Positions 1 to 6,038 of a stretch of DNA of 6,487 nucleotides are shown in pieces; position 1 is the stretch's first letter; each line of letters begins with the position of its first letter. This DNA is from JAGMDK01 sp023128695. Its GTDB lineage: Bacteria > Planctomycetota > Phycisphaerae > UBA1845 > Fen-1342. The stretch lies in contig DAOVQG010000268.1 of the NCBI GenBank assembly GCA_030628805.1, positions 1 through 6,487 of the forward strand, in the 5' to 3' direction. The notes beneath the pieces are model-generated. The model was not told the origin of the DNA. It did not search any database and saw only the letters and a list, made by a program, of their open reading frames with translations. The position numbers and the translations under genes were made by a program.

Positions 1-19
1 CTCAAGAGCAGTGGCACAC
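1..19 (+). repeat. Interspersed repeat, copy cut by the window edge
   Basis: These 19 bases are identical to positions 3981-3999, the 3' part of the right arm of the inverted repeat between dxs and the squalene-synthase gene. The first 5 bases of that arm would lie outside the window. The identity ends after CACAC, where position 20 is G and position 4000 is C, so the repeat boundary on this side seems sharp. An exact 19-bp match about 4 kb away is not expected by chance, so this is a third copy of a small interspersed repeat. Confidence 0.8.
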
Positions 20-44
20 GGCTTGGCTCGGCAGGAGCCTTGCC
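20..44. repeat. Imperfect hairpin next to the edge repeat
   Basis: The arms GGCTTGGCTC (20-29) and GAGCCTTGCC (35-44) can pair over 10 positions with two mismatches around a 5-base loop. It directly abuts the interspersed repeat at 1-19. No T-run follows on either strand, so a terminator role is only possible, and it may be part of a larger repeat unit. Confidence 0.35.
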
Positions 45-137
45 CTCCCGCTCGTCTACCCTACCCATCAATTGACGCTTGACAGAGCACTAAATAACCG
101 TGCGCAATTGTGCGCCAGTTCGGTGTGCGAAAGACCG

Positions 138-155
138 CGCGGGCTGAAGCCCGCG
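138..155 (-). terminator. GC-rich hairpin downstream of aat, possible terminator
   Basis: CGCGGGCT (138-145) and AGCCCGCG (148-155) form a perfect 8-bp stem with a 2-base centre. On the minus strand it starts 33 bases after the aat stop codon and is followed by GCGGTCTTTCGC, which is only weakly T-rich. Its position fits a transcription end for aat. Related half-sequences occur at 6152-6164 and 6223-6242, so it may instead be an interspersed repeat that happens to act as a stem-loop. Confidence 0.4.
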
Positions 156-188
156 GCTCTTCGGCGGCGCATAATCGCGCACGGTCAT

Positions 189-767
189 TTAGAACCGCGC
201 CGGCAGGGCCAGCGCCGACTGAAGCCGCCGCAGGTATTCGACCAGGCGGATTTCGAGCGCGCCAAAGCGGGCCAAGTGCGGCGTAATCCATTGGGTGTCG
301 AGCAGGACGAAGCCGCGCGCTCGCAGGCGCTCGACCAGTGCCACGAGGGCCACTTTTGAGGCATCCGAGACGCGGGTGAACATAGATTCGCCAAAGAACG
401 CGCCGCCGAGGGCGACGCCGTAGAGCCCGCCGGCGAGTTTCCCCGCGTGCCAGCTTTCAACGGAGTGGGCGTGCCCCGAGCGATGGAGTGTCCGATAAAC
501 CGTCAATATTTCTTTTGAGATCCACGTCCCATCTTCGCGGTCGGCGCAGCTTGCAATCACCTCGTCAAAGGCGGAGTCCACCCGCAGCTCGAATTTCCCG
601 CGGCGGACGGCCTGCCGAACCGAACGGGGTACGTGGAAGCGGTCGAGGGAGAAAATGCAGCGCGGATCGGGGCGGAACCACGCGATTTGGCCGCTCTCGT
701 CCGCCATTGGGAACGCTCCGAGGCGATAGGCCTGCAAAACGAGTTCGGGGGTCAGCGTTTCTTCCAT
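189..767 (-). CDS. aat: Leucyl/phenylalanyl-tRNA--protein transferase (Aat)
   Basis: This cytoplasmic enzyme moves Leu or Phe from aminoacyl-tRNA to the N-terminal Arg or Lys of proteins, marking them for ClpS/ClpAP degradation in the N-end rule pathway. From the ATG at 767 the product is 192 residues. It shows the family order: LGAFPMA near residues 16-22, TWI at 81-83, HSVESW at 101-106, GGLYG at 113-117, FFGESMF at 124-130, ASK at 136-138, and LLDTQW at 155-160, where Asp157 and Gln159 match the conserved catalytic-site Asp and Gln of E. coli Aat. It is shorter than the E. coli protein (234 residues), mainly at the ends, as in many non-enteric homologues. GTG codons at 797 and 782 would give longer forms, but 767 places the usual opening (TPELVLQAYRLGAFPMA) close to the N-terminus. 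No clear ribosome binding site precedes any of these starts. The gene is transcribed away from ispA and shares no evident function with it. Confidence 0.93.
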   Translation of the reverse strand: MEETLTPELVLQAYRLGAFPMADESGQIAWFRPDPRCIFSLDRFHVPRSVRQAVRRGKFELRVDSAFDEVIASCADREDGTWISKEILTVYRTLHRSGHAHSVESWHAGKLAGGLYGVALGGAFFGESMFTRVSDASKVALVALVERLRARGFVLLDTQWITPHLARFGALEIRLVEYLRRLQSALALPARF

Positions 768-804
768 CGTCAACGACGTCACGCACTCGGACCGCACCCG
801 GTCT

Positions 805-919
805 GGGGGTGAGCGTCAACATAGTGGGTGGGGCGGGCCTCCGTGCCCGCCAGTACGGTCCGCTGGCGGCCGCGGAGGGCCGCCCCACCAGTTTACCCAC
901 TTTCCTGACGCCCACCCCC
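805..919. mobile_element. MITE-like element with nested inverted repeats
   Basis: GGGGGTGAGCGTCA (805-818) and TGACGCCCACCCCC (906-919) are 14-bp terminal inverted repeats with one mismatch. Immediately outside both ends lies GGTCT (800-804 and 920-924), which looks like a 5-bp target-site duplication. Inside, a second inverted repeat of 25 bp (827-851 with 865-889, 22 of 25 positions matching) surrounds a 13-base loop. There is no coding capacity. Small size, terminal inverted repeats and flanking direct repeats together fit a non-autonomous miniature element; the high GC content and G/C runs make coincidental pairing easier, so some doubt remains. It fills much of the aat-ispA divergent spacer and must affect, or contribute to, the promoters there. 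Confidence 0.55.
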
Positions 920-977
920 GGTCTGGGGCTCGAAAAAGTTGCTGGCAACCGGGCACCCGAGAATCTATCCTGTTGGG

Positions 978-1916
978 ATGCAAAACGTCCAGTCGAAAGA
1001 GTCGGAGGTTGCCGCCCGGGGGTCGTCGGGGAACGAAGACTTCAAGACTTGGCTCGCGCGCTCCCGGGCCCGCGTCGAAGAGGCCCTCACCGCTCACCTC
1101 AAGCAGATCAGCAAAGTCGCGGGGACGAACAGTCGCCTGCCCGAGGCCGTACTGTATTCTGTGAGAGTAGGCGGCAAGAGGCTGCGTCCGATACTGGTGC
1201 TGGAATGCTGCCGGGTGTGCGGCGAGCAGCCGGACAAAGCCATGCCGGCGGCCCTGGCGATGGAGTTGATACATACGTTCTCGCTGATCCATGACGACCT
1301 GCCCGCGATGGACGACGACGACCTGCGGCGTGGCAAACCGACCAACCATAAGGTCTTCGGCGAAGCGCTGGCGATTCTGGCGGGAGACTGGCTGCTGGCG
1401 CACGCCTTCTCGCTGCTCGCCTCGGGCGGCTACGAGAACAAGACGGTTCCCGCGTTATTGGAAATCCTCGCCGACGGGACGAAGCGTATGATCGAAGGTC
1501 AGGGAGCCGATATTGCCGGCGAGGGGCAACCGGCCGATGGTGAGCTGGTACAGTATATTCACCGTCACAAGACGGCCGCCCTGATCGAGACCTGCTGTCG
1601 GCTGGGAGCCATCTGTGCCGCCGCCTCGACGGAGCTGACTGATGCACTCACGCATTATGGGCATCATCTCGGTCTGGCTTTTCAGATCGCCGACGATCGG
1701 CTCGACGCGACCGGCTCACAGGAAAAAATGGGCAAGCGGGTCGGCAAAGACGCCGACGTCGCCAAGCAGACTTATCCGGCGGCCTTCGGGCTGGAAGAGA
1801 GCGCGGCCCAGGCAGCGCGGGAGATGGAAGCGGCCCTGCGGGCCCTGGAGCCGTTCGGTCGCCAGGCTGAGCATCTGCGGAGCTTGGCAAGGTATGTGAT
1901 TCAACGAGACTCGTAA
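978..1916 (+). CDS. ispA: Short-chain prenyl diphosphate synthase (IspA-type, probably farnesyl diphosphate synthase)
   Basis: The enzyme condenses isopentenyl diphosphate with allylic diphosphates in the cytoplasm. From the ATG at 978 it has 312 residues, near the usual 290-310. Visible motifs are GGKRLRP at 65-71 (substrate diphosphate binding), the first Asp-rich motif DDLPAMDDDD starting at residue 106, and the second, DDRLD, from about residue 239 within FQIADDRLDATG. The first motif has four residues between its Asp pairs, as in type II bacterial enzymes, and Phe101 lies five residues before it. An aromatic residue there usually limits the product to C15, so farnesyl diphosphate is the likely product; geranylgeranyl diphosphate cannot be excluded. 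A TTG at 939 would add 13 residues without family similarity, so the ATG is preferred even though its ribosome binding site is weak. dxs follows after 14 bp, so the two are almost certainly cotranscribed. Confidence 0.93.
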   Translation: MQNVQSKESEVAARGSSGNEDFKTWLARSRARVEEALTAHLKQISKVAGTNSRLPEAVLYSVRVGGKRLRPILVLECCRVCGEQPDKAMPAALAMELIHTFSLIHDDLPAMDDDDLRRGKPTNHKVFGEALAILAGDWLLAHAFSLLASGGYENKTVPALLEILADGTKRMIEGQGADIAGEGQPADGELVQYIHRHKTAALIETCCRLGAICAAASTELTDALTHYGHHLGLAFQIADDRLDATGSQEKMGKRVGKDADVAKQTYPAAFGLEESAAQAAREMEAALRALEPFGRQAEHLRSLARYVIQRDS

Positions 1917-1920
1917 AGGA
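1917..1920 (+). promoter_or_regulatory. Ribosome binding site of dxs
   Basis: AGGA directly follows the ispA stop codon and lies 10 bases before the dxs ATG. It supports that start and reinitiation of ribosomes arriving from ispA. Confidence 0.6.
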
Positions 1921-1930
1921 CTGTTCCACG

Positions 1931-3871
1931 ATGAAGCGAATCCTCGACACGATTACCTCACCCACGGACGTACAGCGGCTCTCGATGAGCGAGCTCGAAC
2001 AGCTCGCCGGCGAGGTCCGCGAACGGATCATCGAGGTAGTCAGCAACAACGGCGGACACCTCGCCAGCAACCTGGGCGTGGTCGAATTAACCCTAGCGTT
2101 GCACCGCGTGTTCGATTTTCGCCGCGATCGCTTGTTATGGGATGTCGGCCACCAATGCTACGTCCACAAGCTGATCACCGGCCGGAACGCCGACTTCGAC
2201 ACTCTGCGACAGGCCGGCGGCGTGAGCGGTTTCCCCGATCCTGCCGAGAGCGTGCACGACCTGTTCAAAGTCGGCCACGCCGGCACGGCCATCGCGACGG
2301 CGGTCGGTCTGGCCCGGGGCGACGCCACCCTGGGACGCAACCGCCGGGCGGTGGCGCTGGTCGGCGATGCCAGCATCGTCAACGGCGTCGCGTTCGAGGG
2401 GCTTAACCAGGTCGGCGTGCTCAAACGTCAGTTCCTTGTAATTCTCAACGACAATTCGATGGGCATCGCCAAGACGCAGGGCGGGATGGCGACCTACCTG
2501 GCACGTTTTCGCATCAGCAGTCTCTACGAGGAAGTCAAACATCAGGTAAACAACCTGCTACCGAAAGTGCCGGTGGTCGGCAAGAGCGTGTATGACGCGC
2601 TGGAGCACATCAAGGAGGGTTTCAAGGCGACGGTTTCGCCACACCAGATCTTCGAGCAAATGGGCCTGCTGTATGTTGGGCCGGTTGACGGACATGACCT
2701 GCGGCACCTGGTTGATCTGCTGCAATTGCTACAGGATGTCTCGCAGCCGGTGCTGTTGCACGTCCATACCGAGAAGGGCCGCGGCTGTGAGTGGGCCTCG
2801 CACGATCCCTGTGCCTATCACAGCCCGGGACGGCTCCAGATCGAGGGCGATTCGGTCAGCGTGATTAAGGGTGAGCGCAAGAGCTGGACGAGCGCCTTTG
2901 CGGACGCGGTCATCAAGATCGCCGGCGAAGACGAGCGGGTGTACGCGCTGACCGCCGCCATGCCGGATGGGACCGGGCTCGCGAAGGTTCGTCAAAAGCT
3001 GCCGGACCGCGTCCTCGACTGCGGAATCGCGGAGAGCTGCACGGTGGACATTGCCGCCGGGATGGCCAAGGCCGGGCTGCGACCGCTGGCATGCATCTAC
3101 TCCACGTTCCTGCAACGGGCGTTCGACCAGGTGTTCCAAGAGGTGGTTCTTCAGGGCTTGCCGGTCGGGTTCTGCATCGACCGGGCCGGGCTGGTCGGCG
3201 GCGACGGGGCCGTCCACCACGGTTATCTCGATCTCGCTTATCTCCGCGGCTTGCAGGGCATGGTGCTCATGGCCCCGGCCGACGAACCTGAGTTGGAACA
3301 GTGCCTGCGCTTCGGGCTCAAACTCGACCGCCCCTGGGCCGTCCGCTACCCGCGGGACACGGTGCCCGACGACTTCGGCGACCCACCGTCATTCTTCCTC
3401 GGGAAGAGTCGGCTCATGCGTGAGGGCCCGGATGCTACGATTCTGGCATACGGCAGCCTGGTGTCGATCGCGATGGACGCGGCCGAGCGGTTGGCGGAAG
3501 AAGACATTTACGTCTCGGTGGTCAACGCGCGTTTCGCCAAACCGGTGGATGAGGACATGGTCACCACGGCGGTGACGCGCAACACGCCCGTGGTCACCAT
3601 CGAGGAACACGCGGTCGTCGGCGGGTTCGGCAGCGCGGTGCTCGAAACGGCGAACCGGCTGGGATTGCCGACCGATGCGATCATCCGCCTGGGACTGGGG
3701 GAGCGGTTCTATGAGCACGGAGCCCGGGCCGGGCAGCTCGCGGAAGCCGGCCTCGACGCGATCAGCCTGGCCGCCACGGTGCGGCGGGTCGTGCAGGCCC
3801 AATTGGAGACCGACGCGGCGACGCGACGAGCCCCATCGGAAAGGTCGTCGAGCGTCGGCGGGTCTTCTTAA
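1931..3871 (+). CDS. dxs: 1-deoxy-D-xylulose-5-phosphate synthase
   Basis: DXS joins pyruvate and glyceraldehyde 3-phosphate with loss of CO2, using thiamine diphosphate. This is the first and often rate-limiting step of the MEP isoprenoid pathway, and the product also feeds thiamine and pyridoxal synthesis. The 646-residue product covers the full family length. His43 (GGHLASNLG) matches E. coli His49; WDVGHQCYVHK and GVSGFPDP follow; the cofactor motif starts at Gly145-Asp146 and ends at Asn175 (LNDN). The transketolase-like second half has Glu368 (GIAES, the catalytic Glu), IYSTFLQRAFDQV, DRAGLVGGDG with the following His, and RYPRD, so the main catalytic residues are present. Oddities: the usual Gln-His after the catalytic Glu is Ser-Cys (369-370), and the usual MSIS after LNDN reads MGIA. 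The last roughly 20 residues are a Ser/Arg-rich tail outside the fold. The gene is the second in the ispA-dxs operon; a repeat-derived hairpin follows it. Confidence 0.96.
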   Translation: MKRILDTITSPTDVQRLSMSELEQLAGEVRERIIEVVSNNGGHLASNLGVVELTLALHRVFDFRRDRLLWDVGHQCYVHKLITGRNADFDTLRQAGGVSGFPDPAESVHDLFKVGHAGTAIATAVGLARGDATLGRNRRAVALVGDASIVNGVAFEGLNQVGVLKRQFLVILNDNSMGIAKTQGGMATYLARFRISSLYEEVKHQVNNLLPKVPVVGKSVYDALEHIKEGFKATVSPHQIFEQMGLLYVGPVDGHDLRHLVDLLQLLQDVSQPVLLHVHTEKGRGCEWASHDPCAYHSPGRLQIEGDSVSVIKGERKSWTSAFADAVIKIAGEDERVYALTAAMPDGTGLAKVRQKLPDRVLDCGIAESCTVDIAAGMAKAGLRPLACIYSTFLQRAFDQVFQEVVLQGLPVGFCIDRAGLVGGDGAVHHGYLDLAYLRGLQGMVLMAPADEPELEQCLRFGLKLDRPWAVRYPRDTVPDDFGDPPSFFLGKSRLMREGPDATILAYGSLVSIAMDAAERLAEEDIYVSVVNARFAKPVDEDMVTTAVTRNTPVVTIEEHAVVGGFGSAVLETANRLGLPTDAIIRLGLGERFYEHGARAGQLAEAGLDAISLAATVRRVVQAQLETDAATRRAPSERSSSVGGSS

Positions 3872-3915
3872 TGCTCTGTCAACGCTGATTTGACGAGTTG
3901 CGTATCGATCGGAAT

Positions 3916-3939
3916 GTGTGCCACTGCTCTTGAGCAGTG
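3916..3939. repeat. Left arm of a 24-bp perfect inverted repeat
   Basis: This arm is the exact reverse complement of 3976-3999. It also contains a smaller palindrome of its own, CACTGCTC-TT-GAGCAGTG (3922-3939), so each arm can fold alone or the two arms can pair across the 36-base spacer. It lies 45 bases past the dxs stop codon and may help end or stabilise the ispA-dxs transcript. No T-run follows, so it is not a standard intrinsic terminator. Confidence 0.85.
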
Positions 3940-3975
3940 CTAAGCTTCGCCGAGTGCACCGAGATCGCTATGAAA

Positions 3976-3999
3976 CACTGCTCAAGAGCAGTGGCACAC
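3976..3999. repeat. Right arm of a 24-bp perfect inverted repeat
   Basis: It matches 3916-3939 in inverted orientation over all 24 bases, and its last 19 bases recur at 1-19 in the same orientation. It ends 24 bases before the ATG of the squalene-synthase gene, so a folded arm would sit in that gene's 5' untranslated region if transcription reads in from dxs. The three copies mark an interspersed palindromic repeat family of this genome; resemblance to palindromic repeats of planctomycete genomes is my recollection and was not checked. Confidence 0.85.
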
Positions 4000-4023
4000 C
4001 AGCCCGTCAAAGGTAGGCCGGCC

Positions 4024-4977
4024 ATGGACGCTTTTATCGCGAAACATCTGCAAGGTGTCTCGCGGACGTACGCTATTGTCGTGCCGATGTTGCCGGAGCC
4101 TCTGGCGGATGCGGTTGGCAGCGCGTATCTGCTGATGCGTATCGTCGACACGCTCGAAGATGCCCCGCAGCTTACCACTGATGAGCGTGTCGGTCATCTC
4201 GCTCATCTCGACGCCGCCCTGTCCGGCGACGATGAAGCCGTCGCAGCCCTCGCGGTGCCGATCGGGGATCTCGAAGCCGAGCACGACTTGATGCAGGCCG
4301 CGCCCGAAGTCTTCCGCAAGGTGCAGGCACTCGAGCCCGCTTATCGCGAGGCCGCCCGCGAATGTGCCCGCGCCATGAGCGCCGGCGTATGTAAATTGAT
4401 CACTCGCAGTACCGAGCGCGACCGGCCCTACCCGGCGATCCGCGACGCGGCCGAGCTACACGAATACTGCTACTACGTGGCGGGTACCGTGGGCGAAATG
4501 CTGTGCGCGATGATGGCGCACTACCTGAAGCTGCCGGCTCTTAAACATTTACGCGAGCTAGCGGTCGAGCTTGGCGTCGGCCTGCAACTCGTCAACATCC
4601 TCAAGGACGCCTTCAAGGACTCCCACCAAGGCCGCCGTTACCTGCCGGCCGTCGAGGACGGGCAGGTCTCGCACGCCGAGATTTATAAAGCGGCTTTGAA
4701 TGAAGCCCGGCAGAGCCTCCAGCGCGGGATTGATTTCGTTCTGGCGCTGCCGGCGAGTGCCCGCGAATTACGCTCGTTCTGCGGCTTGCCGATCGCGTGG
4801 GGGGCGATGACGCTCGCCCAGGCCGAACGCGACGCCGGCGGCGCCAAGATCGGCCGGGGTGCGATCCGCTCCTCGATCGAGCTGTTCAACAAGCTGGCCG
4901 GCGACGACCAGGCCCTGCGTGACTGGCTTTCGTCGCTGCTGTGGTCGCCGGGTCGTCGGGGGAGGCGGTGCGGATGA
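4024..4977 (+). CDS. Squalene/phytoene synthase family protein, squalene-synthase-like
   Basis: Members join two prenyl diphosphates head to head; squalene synthase makes squalene from two farnesyl diphosphates and feeds hopanoid or sterol synthesis. From the ATG at 4024 there are 317 residues. SRTYAIVVPMLPEPL (13-27) leads to the first Asp-rich motif DTLED (42-46) in YLLMRIVDTLED. YCYYVAGTVGE (148-158) and the second Asp motif DAFKD (195-199), followed by GRRYLP, complete the site. YCYYVAGTVG and DTLED resemble the FDFT1-like squalene synthases more than HpnC/HpnD, and the upstream ispA supports a farnesyl substrate; a carotenoid (phytoene or diapophytoene) synthase is the alternative. The second motif has Lys where eukaryotic squalene synthases have Glu. 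In-frame ATGs at 3937 and 3970 would translate the inverted repeat, so 4024 is chosen; AGGTAGG at 4011-4017 lies six bases upstream. The last 92 bases overlap the oppositely oriented comF gene, and the Arg/Gly-rich final residues are probably not part of the fold. Confidence 0.88.
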   Translation: MDAFIAKHLQGVSRTYAIVVPMLPEPLADAVGSAYLLMRIVDTLEDAPQLTTDERVGHLAHLDAALSGDDEAVAALAVPIGDLEAEHDLMQAAPEVFRKVQALEPAYREAARECARAMSAGVCKLITRSTERDRPYPAIRDAAELHEYCYYVAGTVGEMLCAMMAHYLKLPALKHLRELAVELGVGLQLVNILKDAFKDSHQGRRYLPAVEDGQVSHAEIYKAALNEARQSLQRGIDFVLALPASARELRSFCGLPIAWGAMTLAQAERDAGGAKIGRGAIRSSIELFNKLAGDDQALRDWLSSLLWSPGRRGRRCG

Positions 4978-5752
4978 TGACGGCGGCGTAGATCCGTTTG
5001 GCCCCCGCCTTGCGCAGCACCTTCGACACCTCGCACACCGTCGCCCCGGTCATCAAAAGATTGTCAATGATACAGACGGTCTTGCCCGCCAGAGCCGGCG
5101 CCCTCCACAATGACCGCGCCGGCTGCCACCACCACGGCGACGGCGTAAAGCAGCCTTTCACATTCTTGAAACGCTGATTCTTCGACGTAATCCGGGTCTG
5201 ACTCGGCGAATGCTTCGCTCGGCGTACCAGCCGCACGGCCGGAACCTTCACCCGCCGCGAGAGGGCCTCGGCCAGCACCCGGGCGTGGTCACACGGGCGC
5301 TGCCGGCGGCGCAGCCAGTGCATCGGCACCGGCACCAGGGCGTCCAACTCGTGTCCCCAGCGGTGCTGCCACAGGGCCGCGGCCAACAGCTCGGCCAGGT
5401 AGTCCGCGTTACGCTCCCGCCCGGTGTACTTCAACCCGAGCACGAGCGGGCGAATCACCGGCTCATAGGTGCTGACCCGCGCCACGCCGGCGACGTTCCA
5501 GAAACGCTCCGTTCGGCAGCGGGCGCAGCCGTCTTCGTGAATCGCCTCCCGCGGCAGCGTCCGCCCGCACCGCGGGCAGTACGGCCGAGCCATGGCGGCA
5601 ACGATCTCATCATGGCAGGTTTCGCACGCCAAACGGCCTCCCGCCGAGATCCACTCCCCGCAACTGAGGCAGGTTTGGGGCAGGGCGGCATCGAGCAGGC
5701 CGCGCCCGAGACTGCGGAACGGGCCGGCGGCGGAAGACAGGACGGCAGTCAC
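4886..5752 (-). CDS. comF: ComF family protein (phosphoribosyltransferase-like, double zinc ribbon)
   Basis: ComF proteins are linked to uptake of DNA or its processing for natural transformation; their exact activity is unsettled. The 288-residue product begins with GTG at 5752. Its N-terminal half has four zinc-binding pairs, C28-x2-C31, C43-x2-C46, C59-x2-C62 and C76-x2-C79, the typical ComF zinc-finger layout. A phosphoribosyltransferase domain follows, with LDALVPVPMHWLRRRQR and the phosphoribosyl-diphosphate loop at 230-238. That loop reads DNLLMTGAT where the family usually has DDVxTTGAT, so one acidic residue is replaced by Asn, and phosphoribosyl binding may be weakened. The GTG start overlaps the xseB stop by four bases (GTGA), which implies translational coupling. 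The last 25 or so residues, rich in Ala, Thr, Arg and Pro, run beyond the usual family end and lie opposite the 3' end of the squalene-synthase gene. Confidence 0.88.
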   Translation of the reverse strand: MTAVLSSAAGPFRSLGRGLLDAALPQTCLSCGEWISAGGRLACETCHDEIVAAMARPYCPRCGRTLPREAIHEDGCARCRTERFWNVAGVARVSTYEPVIRPLVLGLKYTGRERNADYLAELLAAALWQHRWGHELDALVPVPMHWLRRRQRPCDHARVLAEALSRRVKVPAVRLVRRAKHSPSQTRITSKNQRFKNVKGCFTPSPWWWQPARSLWRAPALAGKTVCIIDNLLMTGATVCEVSKVLRKAGAKRIYAAVIIRTASPDDPATTAATKASHAGPGRRRPAC

Positions 5753-6009
5753 CGGTCGCCGGCATCTTCGGACGCCGGCGGCTCGAACGGGGTGGCCCGC
5801 GGCTTGCCGGCCGCGTCGAGCTGGATTTTCTGAATCCGTTGCTCGGCCTGGTCGAGAATCCGGCGGCAGTGGGCCGCCAAGTTCATCGCCTCCTCGTACT
5901 TGGCGATGGATTCCTCGATGCCGATCTCGCCGGATTCCATCGCCTCGACAATGGCGTCGAGCCGTTCCATGGCCTCTTCAAATTTGAGCTGTTTGGCGGA
6001 TTTGCTCAT
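5749..6009 (-). CDS. xseB: Exodeoxyribonuclease VII small subunit (XseB)
   Basis: XseB binds XseA to form exonuclease VII, a cytoplasmic nuclease that degrades single-stranded DNA from both ends. The 86-residue product is close to the family's usual 70-85. It shows the family pattern: FEEAMERLDAIVEAMESGEIGIEESIAKYEEAMNLA (about 10-45), then a helix with CRRILDQAEQRIQKI, so it is nearly all helical and suited to coiled-coil pairing. The final 15 or so residues (PFEPPASEDAGDR) look disordered. GGAG on the minus strand lies nine bases before the ATG at 6009. The gene couples to comF through a 4-bp stop/start overlap. xseA, the expected partner, is not in this window. Confidence 0.93.
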   Translation of the reverse strand: MSKSAKQLKFEEAMERLDAIVEAMESGEIGIEESIAKYEEAMNLAAHCRRILDQAEQRIQKIQLDAAGKPRATPFEPPASEDAGDR

Positions 6010-6018
6010 GATCGTCCG

Positions 6019-6022
6019 CTCC
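6019..6022 (-). promoter_or_regulatory. Ribosome binding site of xseB
   Basis: GGAG on the minus strand, nine bases upstream of the xseB ATG, is a good Shine-Dalgarno core and supports the start at 6009. Confidence 0.6.
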
Positions 6023-6038
6023 GATAGGGCACAATAAC

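Noticed and set aside
79..89. TTGACAGAGCA as a promoter -35 box, and its inverted match at 3872-3882
   Set aside because: No acceptable -10 box follows at 16-18 bases, and an 11-bp inverted match within 6.5 kb is expected by chance several times. It may be part of the repeat context, but the evidence is too thin.
488..1294. Plus-strand open frame of 268 codons across aat and the start of ispA
   Set aside because: It lies antisense to aat and out of frame with ispA, runs through the inverted-repeat element, is rich in Arg, Gly and Pro and has no recognisable motif. High-GC genomes give such shadow frames often.
3937..4023. N-terminal extension of the squalene-synthase gene to ATG 3937 or 3970
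   Set aside because: The extension would be translated from the interspersed inverted repeat and shows no family similarity; the ATG at 4024 has a nearby purine-rich site and starts close to the conserved SRTY segment.
3901..4023. CRISPR-like array from the repeated 24-bp units
   Set aside because: There are only two units here, in inverted rather than direct orientation, with one 36-base spacer, and no cas genes nearby.
5210..5833. Plus-strand open frame of 207 codons opposite comF
   Set aside because: It is the antisense of comF, with low-complexity composition and no domain; comF has clear zinc-binding and phosphoribosyltransferase motifs on the other strand.
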